From JBJMLO01 sp045805265 (GTDB lineage: Bacteria; Actinomycetota; UBA4738; JACQTL01), in contig JBJMLO010000028.1 in assembly GCA_045805265.1 (NCBI GenBank), positions 1 to 64,000 of the forward strand: a stretch of DNA of 64,000 nt. Reading direction: 5' to 3'. The notes beneath the pieces were generated by a model. It was given only the letters and a program-made list of their open reading frames with translations. It did no database searches and was not told the DNA's origin. Below are positions 33,678 through 46,306 of this stretch, piece after piece (the first letter of the stretch is position 1; every line of letters starts with the position of its first letter). Made by a program: the position numbers and the translations under genes.

Positions 33678-35248
33678 GACCCACCCTCCTCGGCGATCTG
33701 TCCGTTGCCGTCCACGTGACCGGTGGCGCCGGCGTGTCCGTTGCCGCCTGCGCGCACGGCGCGGTTCACCGCCGCCAGGTAGGCCCTCGCGCTGGCCTCC
33801 ACGACGTCGGAGGCGAGGCCGCGGCCCGTGAACAGCTTCCCGTCGACGTCGAGCTGCACCACGACGTCCCCGAGCGCGTCGCTCCCCGGCGTGACCGCCG
33901 AGACGTTGTAGGCCGCCAGCCGCGCCTCGACTCCGGTCGCGCGGGTGATCGCGCCGTACGCCGCGTCGATCATGCCGTCGCCCATCGCGGAGTCCTCGAC
34001 GACGTCCGAACCCTGCGAGAGCCGGACTGTTGCGGTGGGCGACAGGTGCGTGCCCCCCGCCACCGCCAGCGACACCAGCGTGAACGCGTCTTCCTCGGTG
34101 ACCCCCAGCTCCTCGGCGACGATGGCCTCGAGGTCGGCGTCGGTGAGCGCCATCTTTCGGTCGGCCAGCTCCTTGAACCGGACGAACGCGCGGTCGAGCG
34201 CCTCCGGCTGCAGCTGGAGGCCCAGCCTGGCCACCGCGTCGGAGAACGCGTGCCGGCCGGAGTGCTTGCCGAGGACGATCTTCGAGCCCTCGAATCCCAC
34301 CTCGACCGGGTCCATGATCTCGTACGTCGCCCGGTTCATCAGGACGCCGTGCTGGTGGATCCCCGACTCGTGGGCGAACGCGTTGGCCCCGACCACGGCC
34401 TTGTTCGGCTGGACGAGGTAGCCGGTCAGCAGCGACACGAGCCGCGATGTCCTGGCGATCTCGCGCACGTTCAGGTGGTGCCGGAGGCCCAGCGCCGCGC
34501 CCCGCGTGGCCACGATCATCGCCATCTCCTCGAGCGAGCAGTTGCCCGCCCGCTCGCCGATCCCGTTGACGGCGACCTCCACTTGGCGGGCGCCGTTCAG
34601 CACCCCGGCCAGCGAGTTCGCCACGGCCAGCCCCAGGTCGTTGTGGCAGTGCGTCGAGACCACGACGTGGTCGGGCAGCGCCTCGCGCGTCGTCCGGACC
34701 AGCTCCCCGAACTCCACCGGCGTCGCGTACCCCACCGTGTCGGGGACGTTGATCGTCGTCGCCCCCTCCTCGACGGCCACCCGGAACGACTCGAGCATGA
34801 ACTCCGGGTCGGTGCGGGTGGCGTCCTGGGCGGAGAACTCGACGTCCTCGGTGTAGGAGCGGGCCCGGCCGACGCTGTGCCGGGTCGCCGCCAGCACCTC
34901 GTCGCGCGACATCCGCAGCATCGAGTCCATGTGGACGTCGCTGGTTGAGATGAACACGTGGAGGCGGGCGCGCTGCGCCCCGCGGATGGCCTCCCATGCG
35001 CGGTCGATGTCCCCGTCGTTCGCCCGGCACAGGGCCGCCACGGTCGAGCCCTTCACCGTCTCCGCGATCCGCCGCACGGCGTCGAACTCACCGACGGAGG
35101 ACGCCGGGAACCCGGCCTCGATGACGTCGACGCCCAGACGGGCCAGCTGGTCGGCGATCTCGAGCTTCTCGGCGGCGGCCAGCGCGATGCCCGGCGCCTG
35201 CTCACCGTCCCGGAGCGTGGTGTCGAAGAACCGTACGTCGTCAGGCAT
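33674..35248 (-). CDS. leuA: 2-isopropylmalate synthase
   Basis: The protein has 524 residues from the ATG at 35248, which overlaps the ilvC stop by 8 nt; a GTG three codons earlier is possible. FFDTTLRDGEQAPG, HCHNDLGLAVANS and NGIGERAGNCSLEE are the barrel motifs, and a LeuA allosteric domain (about 370-500) gives leucine feedback. It condenses 2-ketoisovalerate with acetyl-CoA. The tail is Gly/His/Asn-rich (GGNGHAGATGHVDGNG), a low-complexity extension also seen on IlvC and the first ORF of this operon. Confidence 0.95.
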   Translation of the reverse strand: MPDDVRFFDTTLRDGEQAPGIALAAAEKLEIADQLARLGVDVIEAGFPASSVGEFDAVRRIAETVKGSTVAALCRANDGDIDRAWEAIRGAQRARLHVFISTSDVHMDSMLRMSRDEVLAATRHSVGRARSYTEDVEFSAQDATRTDPEFMLESFRVAVEEGATTINVPDTVGYATPVEFGELVRTTREALPDHVVVSTHCHNDLGLAVANSLAGVLNGARQVEVAVNGIGERAGNCSLEEMAMIVATRGAALGLRHHLNVREIARTSRLVSLLTGYLVQPNKAVVGANAFAHESGIHQHGVLMNRATYEIMDPVEVGFEGSKIVLGKHSGRHAFSDAVARLGLQLQPEALDRAFVRFKELADRKMALTDADLEAIVAEELGVTEEDAFTLVSLAVAGGTHLSPTATVRLSQGSDVVEDSAMGDGMIDAAYGAITRATGVEARLAAYNVSAVTPGSDALGDVVVQLDVDGKLFTGRGLASDVVEASARAYLAAVNRAVRAGGNGHAGATGHVDGNGQIAEEGGS

Positions 35249-36287
35249 TGGCGGCACCGCCGTTGGGCCGGGCGCCGCCCGCGTCCGCGTTCCGGTTCTG
35301 CTGGAGCCAGGGCATCATCGAGCGGAGGCCCTCGCCCACCTGCTCGATGGGGTGCTCGCGATCCCGCTCGCGCATCTCGGCGAACCGGGGGAACCCGTCC
35401 TCCGCCTCGGCGATCCACTCCCGGGCGAAGTCGCCGCTGCGGATCTCGGCGAGGATCTCCCGCATCCGTTCCCTGGTCGACTCGTCGATCACGCGCGGCC
35501 CGCGCGTGTAGTCGCCGTACTCGGCGGTGTCCGACACGCTGTAGCGCATCCAGCCCAGTCCGCCCTCGTAGACGAGGTCCACGATCAGCTTCAGCTCGTG
35601 GAGGCACTCGAAGTAGGCGACTTCCGGCTGGTAGCCGGCCTCGACGAGCGTCTCGAACCCGGCCTTCACCAGCGACGTCATGCCGCCGCACAGCACGGCC
35701 TGCTCGCCGAACAGGTCGGTCTCGGTCTCCTCCGCGAACGTCGTCTCGATCACGCCGGCCCGCCCCGAGCCGATCCCCGACGCGTAGGCCAGCACGCGGC
35801 CGCGGGCCGTCCCGGTGGCGTCCCGGTGCACGGCGAACACCGACGGCGTGCCGATGCCCTCCGTGTACGTCCGGCGCACCAGGTGGCCGGGCGCCTTCGG
35901 CGCGACCATGCCGACGTCCACGCCCTCCGGCGCGTCGATGCGTCCGAAGTGCACGTTGAACCCATGGGCGAACATCAGGAGGTTCCCGGGACGAAGGCCC
36001 GGCTGGACGTCGGCGGCGTACGAGGCCGGCTGCGCCGTGTCGGGCAGCAGCAGGATCACGACGTCGGCCTCCGCAGCCGCTTCGGCGGGCGTCGTCACCG
36101 TCAGCCCGTCCTCCTCGGCCTTCGGCCACGACTTCGAGTCCGGCCGGAGGCCGACCCGCACGTCGAACCCGGAGTCCCGGAGGTTCAGCGCGTGCGCGTG
36201 CCCCTGGCTGCCGTAGCCCAGCACGGCGATCCGCTGATCCTGCAAGCCCGACCGATCGATGTCCGCGTCGTACAGCACGGTGCTCAT
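35241..36287 (-). CDS. ilvC: Ketol-acid reductoisomerase (class I)
   Basis: The protein has 348 residues. The Rossmann motif GYGSQGHAHALNLRDSG with VGLRPDSKSW (Arg and Ser residues for NADPH phosphate) is followed by the knotted C-domain carrying the Mg ligands in ETDLFGEQAVLCGG and AYFECLHELKLI. It isomerises and reduces acetolactate or acetohydroxybutyrate. The tail NRNADAGGARPNGGAANA is low complexity. It starts 18 nt after the ilvN stop. Confidence 0.96.
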   Translation of the reverse strand: MSTVLYDADIDRSGLQDQRIAVLGYGSQGHAHALNLRDSGFDVRVGLRPDSKSWPKAEEDGLTVTTPAEAAAEADVVILLLPDTAQPASYAADVQPGLRPGNLLMFAHGFNVHFGRIDAPEGVDVGMVAPKAPGHLVRRTYTEGIGTPSVFAVHRDATGTARGRVLAYASGIGSGRAGVIETTFAEETETDLFGEQAVLCGGMTSLVKAGFETLVEAGYQPEVAYFECLHELKLIVDLVYEGGLGWMRYSVSDTAEYGDYTRGPRVIDESTRERMREILAEIRSGDFAREWIAEAEDGFPRFAEMRERDREHPIEQVGEGLRSMMPWLQQNRNADAGGARPNGGAANA

Positions 36288-36305
36288 GTGTGTTCTCCTT
36301 TGGCT

Positions 36306-36851
36306 CTAGGCGGTGGCGGTGGCTTTGGTGGTCGCGCCGTTCACCCGGCGCAGCTGGCGTCCCGAGATTCCCCCGGAGCCGCGCCCCAGAGCGATCCGGC
36401 CGGTCCGGGCCAGCTCCACGACGCCGTGGGAGTCGAGCAGGGCGAGCATGGCCTCGATCTTGTCCGGCGACCCGGTGGCCTCCACCGTCAGCGTCGACTC
36501 GGACACGTCCACGATCCGGGCCCGGAAGATATCCACGATCTCGGTGACCGCGCCGCGCTCGCCGGCCGGCGCCGTGACCTTCACGAGGGCCAGCTCCCGC
36601 TCCACGGCGGCGGCCGGCTCCAGCTCCAGGACCTTCAGCACGTTCACCAGCTTGTGGAGCTGCTTCTCCACCTGCTCGAGCGGCTTGCGCTGCACGTCGA
36701 CCACGATCGTCATGCGCGACCGGCCCGGCCGCTCCGTGGTCCCGACGGCCAGGGAATGGATGTTGAACCCGCGCCGGGCGAACAGGTTCGCCACGCGGGC
36801 CAGCACCCCGGGTCGATCCTCGACCAGCACGGAGATCGTGTGGAGGCTCAT
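36306..36851 (-). CDS. ilvN: Acetolactate synthase regulatory subunit
   Basis: The protein has 181 residues. The N-terminal ACT domain (HTISVLVEDRPGVLARVANLF, then RRGFNIHSLAVG) binds valine, and the second half is the usual IlvN C-terminal domain. It gives feedback inhibition and full activity to IlvB. The ATG overlaps the ilvB stop (ATGA). Confidence 0.95.
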   Translation of the reverse strand: MSLHTISVLVEDRPGVLARVANLFARRGFNIHSLAVGTTERPGRSRMTIVVDVQRKPLEQVEKQLHKLVNVLKVLELEPAAAVERELALVKVTAPAGERGAVTEIVDIFRARIVDVSESTLTVEATGSPDKIEAMLALLDSHGVVELARTGRIALGRGSGGISGRQLRRVNGATTKATATA

Positions 36852-38614
36852 GCGATCGGTGCCTCCGCCGGGTCGAGGGCCGGCTCCGTGCACTCCGGCC
36901 CCAGGATGATGTCGTCGTTCGAGCCGCCGGCCGGGACCATCGGGAACACCATCTCGCCGGGGTCGCACCGGAAGTCGATGACGACGCTGCGGTCGGTCAC
37001 GGACAGCGCCTTGTCCAGCACGGCGTCCACGTCGTCGGGGGACTCCGCGCGGAGCCCGATAGCGCCGTAGGCCTCCGCCAGCCGGACGTAGTCGGGCACG
37101 TCCTGGGACAGGTACACGCCCGAGTACCGCTCGTTGTAGAACAGCTCCTGCCACTGCCGGACCATGCCGAGGTGGCCGTTGTTGACGATGGCCACGACGA
37201 TCGGGATGTTCTCGGTGGTGGCCGTGGCGAGCTCCTGCGAGGTCATCTGGAAGCAGCCGTCGCCGTCGATGGCGACCACCCGTTCGTCCGGCCGCCCGAC
37301 CTTCGCGCCGAGCGCCGCCGGGACCGCGAAGCCCATGGTCCCCAGGCCGCCCGAGTTGATCCACTGCCGGGGCCGGGAGAACCGGTAGAACTGCGAGCCC
37401 CACATCTGGTGCTGGCCCACCCCGGAGACGATCGTGGCGTCGCCGTCGGTCGCCGCGTGGATGCGCTCCACGACGAACTGCGGCTTGATCGGCCCGTCCT
37501 CGGCCTGGGTGTAGCGGTAGGGGAAGCGCTTCCGCCAGTCCTCGAGCTTCGCGAGCCACGCCGTCCGGTCGGGCGCGCCTCCGGCTGCGGCCTGGGCCCG
37601 CTCCAGCTCGCGGGCGAGTGCGCCGGTCACGTCCGCCGCGTCGCCCACGATCGGGACGTCCGCCGCGCGGTTCTTGCCGATCTCGGCGGGGTCGATGTCG
37701 ACGTGGACGACCTTCGCGTCGGGGGCGAACGTCGCCAGGTTCCCGGTGACCCGGTCGTCGAAGCGCGCGCCGATCGCGACCAGCAGGTCGGCCCGCTGCA
37801 TGGCGGTGACGGCGGTGTAGTTCCCGTGCATGCCCGGCATGCCGAGCGAGAGCTCGTGGTCGTCGGGGAACGCGCCCCGAGCCATCAGCGTGGTCACGAC
37901 GGGCAGGCGGCCGGCCTCGGCCAAGCGCCGCAGCTCGGCGGAGGCGTTGCCCCGGACCACGCCGCCCCCCGCGTACACGACCGGCCGCTCCGACGCGAGG
38001 ATCAGCTTCACCGCTTCGCGAACCTGCTTGAGGTTCCCCTTCGTGGTCGGCCGGTAGCCCGGGAGGTCGACGCCGTCGGGCCACTCGAACGGCGCGGTGC
38101 CGATCAGCACGTCCTTCGGCACGTCCACCAGGACCGGCCCGGGCCGGCCGGTCGTGGCGACGTGGAAGGCCTCCGCGATCGCGGCCGGGATGTCCTCGGG
38201 GCTCGTCACCAGCCAGTTGTGCTTCGTGACCGACATCGTCACCCCGGTGATGTCGGCTTCCTGGAAGGCGTCGTTTCCGATCACGCTGGTGGGCACCTGG
38301 CCGGTGACGGCGACGACCGGGATGGAGTCCATCAGCGCGTCGGCAAGTGCCGTGACCAGGTTGCAGCCGCCCGGCCCGCTCGTGGCGAAGCACACGCCGG
38401 CGCGGCCGGTGGCGTGCGCGTACCCCTCGGCCGCGTGCCCGGCCCCCTGTTCGTGCCGCATCAGCACGTGGCGGATGGAGGACTCGATCAGCGGGTCGTA
38501 CGCGGGCAGGATCGCGCCGCCGGGAATGCCGAACACGACCTCGGTGCCCGCCAGCTCGAGCGAGCGGATCAGCGCCTGTGCGCCGGTGGGCCGGGCGGGG
38601 AAGCTCGTGCTCAT
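36848..38614 (-). CDS. ilvB: Acetolactate synthase catalytic subunit
   Basis: The protein has 588 residues. The ThDP glutamate lies in MRHEQGAGHAAEGYA, FAD-binding and beta domains follow, and the ThDP-Mg motif is GDGCFQMTSQELATATTENIPIVVAIVNN. It makes acetolactate and acetohydroxybutyrate for valine, leucine and isoleucine. The start at 38614 overlaps the preceding ORF by one base (TGATG). The frame is open further upstream but only as antisense-biased sequence. Confidence 0.96.
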   Translation of the reverse strand: MSTSFPARPTGAQALIRSLELAGTEVVFGIPGGAILPAYDPLIESSIRHVLMRHEQGAGHAAEGYAHATGRAGVCFATSGPGGCNLVTALADALMDSIPVVAVTGQVPTSVIGNDAFQEADITGVTMSVTKHNWLVTSPEDIPAAIAEAFHVATTGRPGPVLVDVPKDVLIGTAPFEWPDGVDLPGYRPTTKGNLKQVREAVKLILASERPVVYAGGGVVRGNASAELRRLAEAGRLPVVTTLMARGAFPDDHELSLGMPGMHGNYTAVTAMQRADLLVAIGARFDDRVTGNLATFAPDAKVVHVDIDPAEIGKNRAADVPIVGDAADVTGALARELERAQAAAGGAPDRTAWLAKLEDWRKRFPYRYTQAEDGPIKPQFVVERIHAATDGDATIVSGVGQHQMWGSQFYRFSRPRQWINSGGLGTMGFAVPAALGAKVGRPDERVVAIDGDGCFQMTSQELATATTENIPIVVAIVNNGHLGMVRQWQELFYNERYSGVYLSQDVPDYVRLAEAYGAIGLRAESPDDVDAVLDKALSVTDRSVVIDFRCDPGEMVFPMVPAGGSNDDIILGPECTEPALDPAEAPIA

Positions 38615-39051
38615 CAGGAGCTCGCTCCCGGGGCCGGATCGGCGGTGCGTCGCCCGTTGCCGTGGTCGCCCTTGGCCGCCATGTCCGCGGGGGGCGGGTA
38701 GGCCGCGGTCGCCATGCGCGGGACCGGGGCTGCGGTGGCCTTCGCGTGGCCGTTGCCGCCGGACGGCCGGACCTCGACCGCCCCGGAGGGTGTGCGTTCG
38801 ACGCGGAAGCCCATGCGGTGCGCCAGGGCCAGGCACGCCCGCTCGAACTCCCACGGCGTCCAGTCGCGCCGGCGGATCTGGAACGCCTCCTCCTGGCCGA
38901 ACCCGGTGGACAGGTACGTCGTCTCGGCTGCGAAGTACTCGGCCAGCTTGCGGCGATCCGCGGGATCGCGGACCTCCAGGGTCACCTGCCCGGGTCCCTC
39001 CCACTGCGCGGCGCCGACCGGGGTGCCGTCCTGCGTGAACTCGAATCGCAT
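38614..39051 (-). CDS. Unknown first gene of the ilv-leu operon
   Basis: The protein has 145 residues. The ATG at 39051 was chosen because AGGAGG lies 8 nt upstream; an ATG at 39057 is too close to it. Residues 1-95 look folded (EFTQDGTPVGAAQWEG, then DPADRRKLAEYFAAETTYLSTGFG and WTPWEFERACLALAHRMGFRVER). The rest is a Gly/Asn/His/Pro tail. I know no family. It lies between the ilv attenuator and ilvB, and its stop overlaps the ilvB start, so ilvB translation is probably coupled to it. Confidence 0.75.
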   Translation of the reverse strand: MRFEFTQDGTPVGAAQWEGPGQVTLEVRDPADRRKLAEYFAAETTYLSTGFGQEEAFQIRRRDWTPWEFERACLALAHRMGFRVERTPSGAVEVRPSGGNGHAKATAAPVPRMATAAYPPPADMAAKGDHGNGRRTADPAPGASS

Positions 39052-39169
39052 CGCCATCTCCTCCTGTCGTCCGGTGGTGCCTGTCGATCGTGCCGTTCGG
39101 GGTGGACATCTCCGGTGTCCGGGGCTTCGGGGGTGAGGGGTCCGCGTCCCGGGATCCCGGAAAGCGAAC

Positions 39170-39193
39170 GGCCCCTCGCGTCTGCGAAGGGCC
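39170..39193 (-). terminator. ilv operon attenuator (terminator hairpin)
   Basis: GGCCCCTCGC (39170-39179) and GCGAAGGGCC (39184-39193) form a 10-bp stem with one G-U pair and a 4-nt loop in minus-strand RNA, followed by GTTCGCTTTCC. The T-run is weak, as is common in GC-rich actinobacteria. It lies between the leader peptide and the first structural gene. Confidence 0.6.
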
Positions 39194-39196
39194 TCT

Positions 39197-39233
39197 GGCG
39201 CGGCAACAGGGCGTGCGAGCCCTGCCCCGCGCC
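39197..39233 (-). promoter_or_regulatory. Pause/anti-terminator-region hairpin of the ilv leader
   Basis: GGCGCGG plus CAGGGC (39197-39212) pair with GCCCTG plus CCGCGCC (39219-39233), 13 bp in two helices with a small internal loop. It begins at the leader-peptide stop codon, the position expected of the 1:2 hairpin in amino-acid attenuators. Confidence 0.55.
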
Positions 39234-39295
39234 TAGGTAATAAGTACGAGGACGTCGACGGGGGCGAAGCTCGAGCAGTCTCTGCGAGTCCTCAT
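39233..39295 (-). CDS. Branched-chain leader peptide of the ilv-leu operon
   Basis: A 20-codon frame on the minus strand encodes MRTRRDCSSFAPVDVLVLIT. Six of its last eight residues are Val, Leu or Ile (V-D-V-L-V-L-I-T), directly before a stop that abuts the first of two hairpins. This is the expected form of a leucine/valine/isoleucine attenuator leader; Corynebacterium and Streptomyces ilvB operons have comparable leaders. The ATG is 12 nt after the -10 box, so the peptide is probably translated from a leaderless or near-leaderless transcript. Confidence 0.75.
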   Translation of the reverse strand: MRTRRDCSSFAPVDVLVLIT

Positions 39296-39306
39296 GGTGG
39301 AAACGG

Positions 39307-39336
39307 ATGATACGTGGTCCTCAGAGGCCCGGTCAA
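39307..39336 (-). promoter_or_regulatory. Promoter of the ilv-leu operon
   Basis: On the minus strand TTGACC (39336-39331), an 18-nt spacer and TATCAT (39312-39307) give a near-consensus promoter. Transcription should start within a few bases of the leader ATG at 39295. Confidence 0.7.
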
Positions 39337-39482
39337 CCCCTCGTTTGGGGGACTCCTGGCGGCGAGGACGCCGTTGCGCCACAGGGTATGCGGCGGCGAG
39401 CAGCCTTCTCCGAGCGATGCCTGGAACCCTCGGCAGGGCAGCGGGAGGCGTGGGGATCGGTCGTCGCGAGTGTGGCCGGCGC

Positions 39483-40145
39483 TCAGCTCAGAACGAACCA
39501 GGCGACCCGCACAGGCTTCGTCGGCGCCTTGGCGAGGTAGATCGTGAACCGGTTGGTGGCGACGTTCGGGACGGCGGCCTTCACTGCCGGGCGACCCGCC
39601 TGCTGGACCGTGGCGAGGATCATGCTGCCCTTGCTCAGCTTGATGTTCGACACGGTGACCTTGTTGATCCCTGCCGGGACCGTGGCCCTTCCGCTCCGAG
39701 TGAAGATGGCCACGCCGGTCACCGCCAGGGCGGTCCCGTTCGAGCTGATCGCGGAGACGCCGATGTTGTGGGCGGCGATGCCGACCACGCCGGATCCCCC
39801 AGAATTGGTTGCCGCGTTGTTCTCGCCGAAGACGCCAGAGCCGGTGTTATCCGACGTGGTGCCCGACACTCCGATCCCGGTCCCGCTCTCGCCCACGACT
39901 CCGATCGGCCCCGCTCCCCGCAGGCCTGACGCCGTGCTCACCGTGTCGGTCGTCGCCACCGACAGCCCGATGCCCGAGGTGGTGTTGATCGAGGTACCGC
40001 TCGACGCGTTATTGCCCATCCCCAGCAGCACCGGGTCGCCGTCCGTGGCTCGGGCGTCGCCGGCCAGTGACGTGGCCGCGAGGAACGCCGCGCAGACCGA
40101 CACCCCACCGATCAACCTCACGAAAGACCCCTTGGAGCTGCGCAT
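39483..40145 (-). CDS. Exported glycine-rich protein with C-terminal VAWFVL domain
   Basis: The protein has 220 residues from the ATG at 40145, preceded by AGAAGGGAGAAGG. The signal peptide ends at about 31 (LAGDARA). The middle consists of loose Gly/Val/Ser repeats of the form GxGVxGxxxx (GIGVSG, GSGVFGE, GSGVVGI), suggesting a beta-solenoid. The C-terminal 80 residues (FTRSGRATVPAG to VAWFVLS) form a compact beta domain that I have seen in exported actinobacterial proteins of unknown role. It stands alone between the ilv promoter and a divergent small ORF. Confidence 0.75.
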   Translation of the reverse strand: MRSSKGSFVRLIGGVSVCAAFLAATSLAGDARATDGDPVLLGMGNNASSGTSINTTSGIGLSVATTDTVSTASGLRGAGPIGVVGESGTGIGVSGTTSDNTGSGVFGENNAATNSGGSGVVGIAAHNIGVSAISSNGTALAVTGVAIFTRSGRATVPAGINKVTVSNIKLSKGSMILATVQQAGRPAVKAAVPNVATNRFTIYLAKAPTKPVRVAWFVLS

Positions 40146-40308
40146 CGCCTTCTCCCTTCTCAGGCGTCCCGCAGCGCCAGCGAGGAGCCGCGAGGACGGC
40201 GGCATGGACCGCGAGTCTGCGCTCCAGCGGAAACAGGGGTCAATGCCTCGTTCCCCGAAGCCGGTTCCTCTCCCCACGCCGTCCCGGAACACCGCGTCAC
40301 CCACGTCC

Positions 40309-40338
40309 CCGGTCAGCACATCGCCGGTCAGCACGTCG
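40309..40338. repeat. Tandem 15-bp repeat
   Basis: CCGGTCAGCACATCG is followed directly by CCGGTCAGCACGTCG. It lies in the 300-bp divergent region between the exported-protein gene and the small ORF at 40446. No promoter was identified with confidence there. Confidence 0.5.
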
Positions 40339-40445
40339 GATGCACCGCTTGGTTCGTTACACAGAGTTCACACCGAGGAAACCGGAATGCAAAGGCTTCG
40401 GGAATACCGTGGGCGGGCAGGCCTGAGCAACGAAGAGGAGGGGAT

Positions 40446-40649
40446 ATGGCGATGTGGGACGTGCTGGTCACCACCCACGACGACACCGGCAGGCGCGTGA
40501 GCGAGGTGCTCGGGGCGTTCGGGCCGGAAGGCCTGGCCGACGCGGTGGCGGAAGCGTGTCACCGGGCCGGGCAGGTCGGGGGCGGCATCCAAGTCGTTCG
40601 GCACTCGGAGCGGATGGGCCGGCGGGCGGAACCGGCGCGAGTGGCGTGA
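40446..40649 (+). CDS. Small protein of unknown function
   Basis: The protein has 67 residues (65 if the ATG at 40452 is used), with GAAGAGGAGGGG upstream. It begins MAMWDVLVTTHDDTGRRVSEVLGAFG and ends in a basic tail. There is no membrane segment or motif I recognise. It is separated from the gltB promoter by 161 nt. Confidence 0.55.
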   Translation: MAMWDVLVTTHDDTGRRVSEVLGAFGPEGLADAVAEACHRAGQVGGGIQVVRHSERMGRRAEPARVA

Positions 40650-40810
40650 GGCCGTGCCACTGCGCGCCCGCGCTCTCCTCGCCCTCGGCGAGCGTCCGGG
40701 GGCGACGACCCGTCGTCGCACGGCCGGCCACGGGGCCGCGAATCTGCGGCGGAACGACCCGGCGGTCCGCGCGGGCGGTGGCCGCCCCGGCCAATCCCGG
40801 GCAGGATTGT

Positions 40811-40838
40811 TTGACTTTCCGGCCCCCCTCCCTATACT
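40811..40838 (+). promoter_or_regulatory. Promoter of the gltB transcript
   Basis: TTGACT (40811-40816) and TATACT (40833-40838) are separated by 16 nt. The next ATG, of a short leader frame, is 12 nt downstream of the -10 box; gltB itself starts at 41003. Confidence 0.7.
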
Positions 40839-40849
40839 CCGGCCCCACC

Positions 40850-40903
40850 ATGCGCGACAGGAGCAGGAACTCGGGCAACGATTCGTCGGTACGAGCCATC
40901 TAA
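40850..40903 (+). CDS. Short leader frame upstream of gltB
   Basis: A 17-codon frame encodes MRDRSRNSGNDSSVRAI. It starts 12 nt after a strong -10 box, like the ilv and trp leaders, and its stop abuts a GC-rich hairpin. It has four Ser, four Arg, two Asn and two Asp, but no Glu, Gln or run of one amino acid, so what it would sense is unclear. Confidence 0.45.
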   Translation: MRDRSRNSGNDSSVRAI

Positions 40904-40964
40904 GCGCGGGCGGGGGCCAAGCCCCGTGCCGCGCATCCCAGACCTCCCGGAAACCGGGGGGTCT
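40904..40964 (+). promoter_or_regulatory. Two consecutive hairpins in the gltB leader
   Basis: Hairpin 1 (40904-40934) has GCGCGG/CCGCGC and GGGGC/GCCCC helices around a CAA loop and starts right at the leader stop codon. Hairpin 2 (40940-40964) has AGACCTCCCGG pairing with CCGGGGGGTCT (one G-U) around an AAA loop, without a T-run. Their order copies the ilv attenuator; 38 nt later gltB begins. Confidence 0.5.
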
Positions 40965-41002
40965 CGTCATATCGGGCGTCGGGTAAGGAGGAAGGAGGCG
41001 AC

Positions 41003-45520
<4,518 letters not shown>

Positions 45521-45653
45521 GTGTTTCAGCGGATCCGCAGCGGTATCGTCGGGGCGAGGGACGATCATGCGGAGCGCACACGAACAGGTCGCGGCCACAG
45601 CGAGGGCCACGGCGCGCGACAGACTTCTGATCGCGGCCCGACGGGAGGGGGCG

Positions 45654-46136
45654 ATGGACGGCGCCGGAGACCAGCTTGCCTCGCTCGTCGACGCAGCACG
45701 CGCTCTCACCGATGCCGGCATCGCCCATGCGCTGATCGGAGGCATCGCCGTCGGGATCCACTCCGAGGTGCCCAGGGCGACCCAGGACATCGACATCGCG
45801 GTTGCTTCGACCGCGCCCACGCAGACGGTGATCGCCGCCCTCACGATGGCGGGCTTCGAGCTCGCCGGCCGGTTTCCCCACAGGCTGAATCTGCGGCATC
45901 CGGGCGGGGAGCGCGTCCAGTTGGCCGTCGACCCGTTCTTCGATCAGATGATCGAGCGGGCGGAGACCGTCGAGGTGGGAGGTGCCCCGATCAGGGTGGT
46001 AACCCGGGACGATCTCATCGCGATGAAGGAGCGGTCGGCTTCCGATCGGCGTCGCCGCCCCAGCAAGGCGCTCCGTGACCGAGCCGACATCGAAATGCTC
46101 CGAGGGGACGTCCCCGACCCGGACGAGGGCTGGTAG
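45654..46136 (+). CDS. Nucleotidyltransferase-fold protein (AbiEii-like)
   Basis: The protein has 160 residues from the ATG at 45654 (GGGAGGGGG upstream); an ATG at 45567 in the same frame is possible. The core ALIGGIAVGIHSEVPRATQDIDIAV has the GG...D-x-D layout of minimal nucleotidyltransferases such as AbiEii toxins and DUF6036-type proteins. A later VVTRDDLIAMKERSASDRRRRPSKALRDRADIEML matches the family's 'DLI.lK..A...R.kD..D...L' tail. Such proteins can be toxins, but no antitoxin partner is adjacent. Confidence 0.75.
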   Translation: MDGAGDQLASLVDAARALTDAGIAHALIGGIAVGIHSEVPRATQDIDIAVASTAPTQTVIAALTMAGFELAGRFPHRLNLRHPGGERVQLAVDPFFDQMIERAETVEVGGAPIRVVTRDDLIAMKERSASDRRRRPSKALRDRADIEMLRGDVPDPDEGW

Positions 46137-46306
46137 GGGGACAGGTCGGCGAGACTCCTCCGAGACGAACCTCGCTTGCGCGGATCGCCAAGGAACGTCC
46201 TTTTCGCTCGGAATTGCCGCGCGATCGCGGCCGTCAGCGGGCAAGAACAAGGGCACACGCGCGGCGGTGGGCTGAGTTGCCGCCCCACCGCCATACAATC
46301 GGCGAA

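Noticed and set aside
45654..46136. Toxin-antitoxin system based on the AbiEii-like protein
   Set aside because: No AbiEi-type or other antitoxin gene lies next to it; the neighbours are gltB and a lipoprotein gene.
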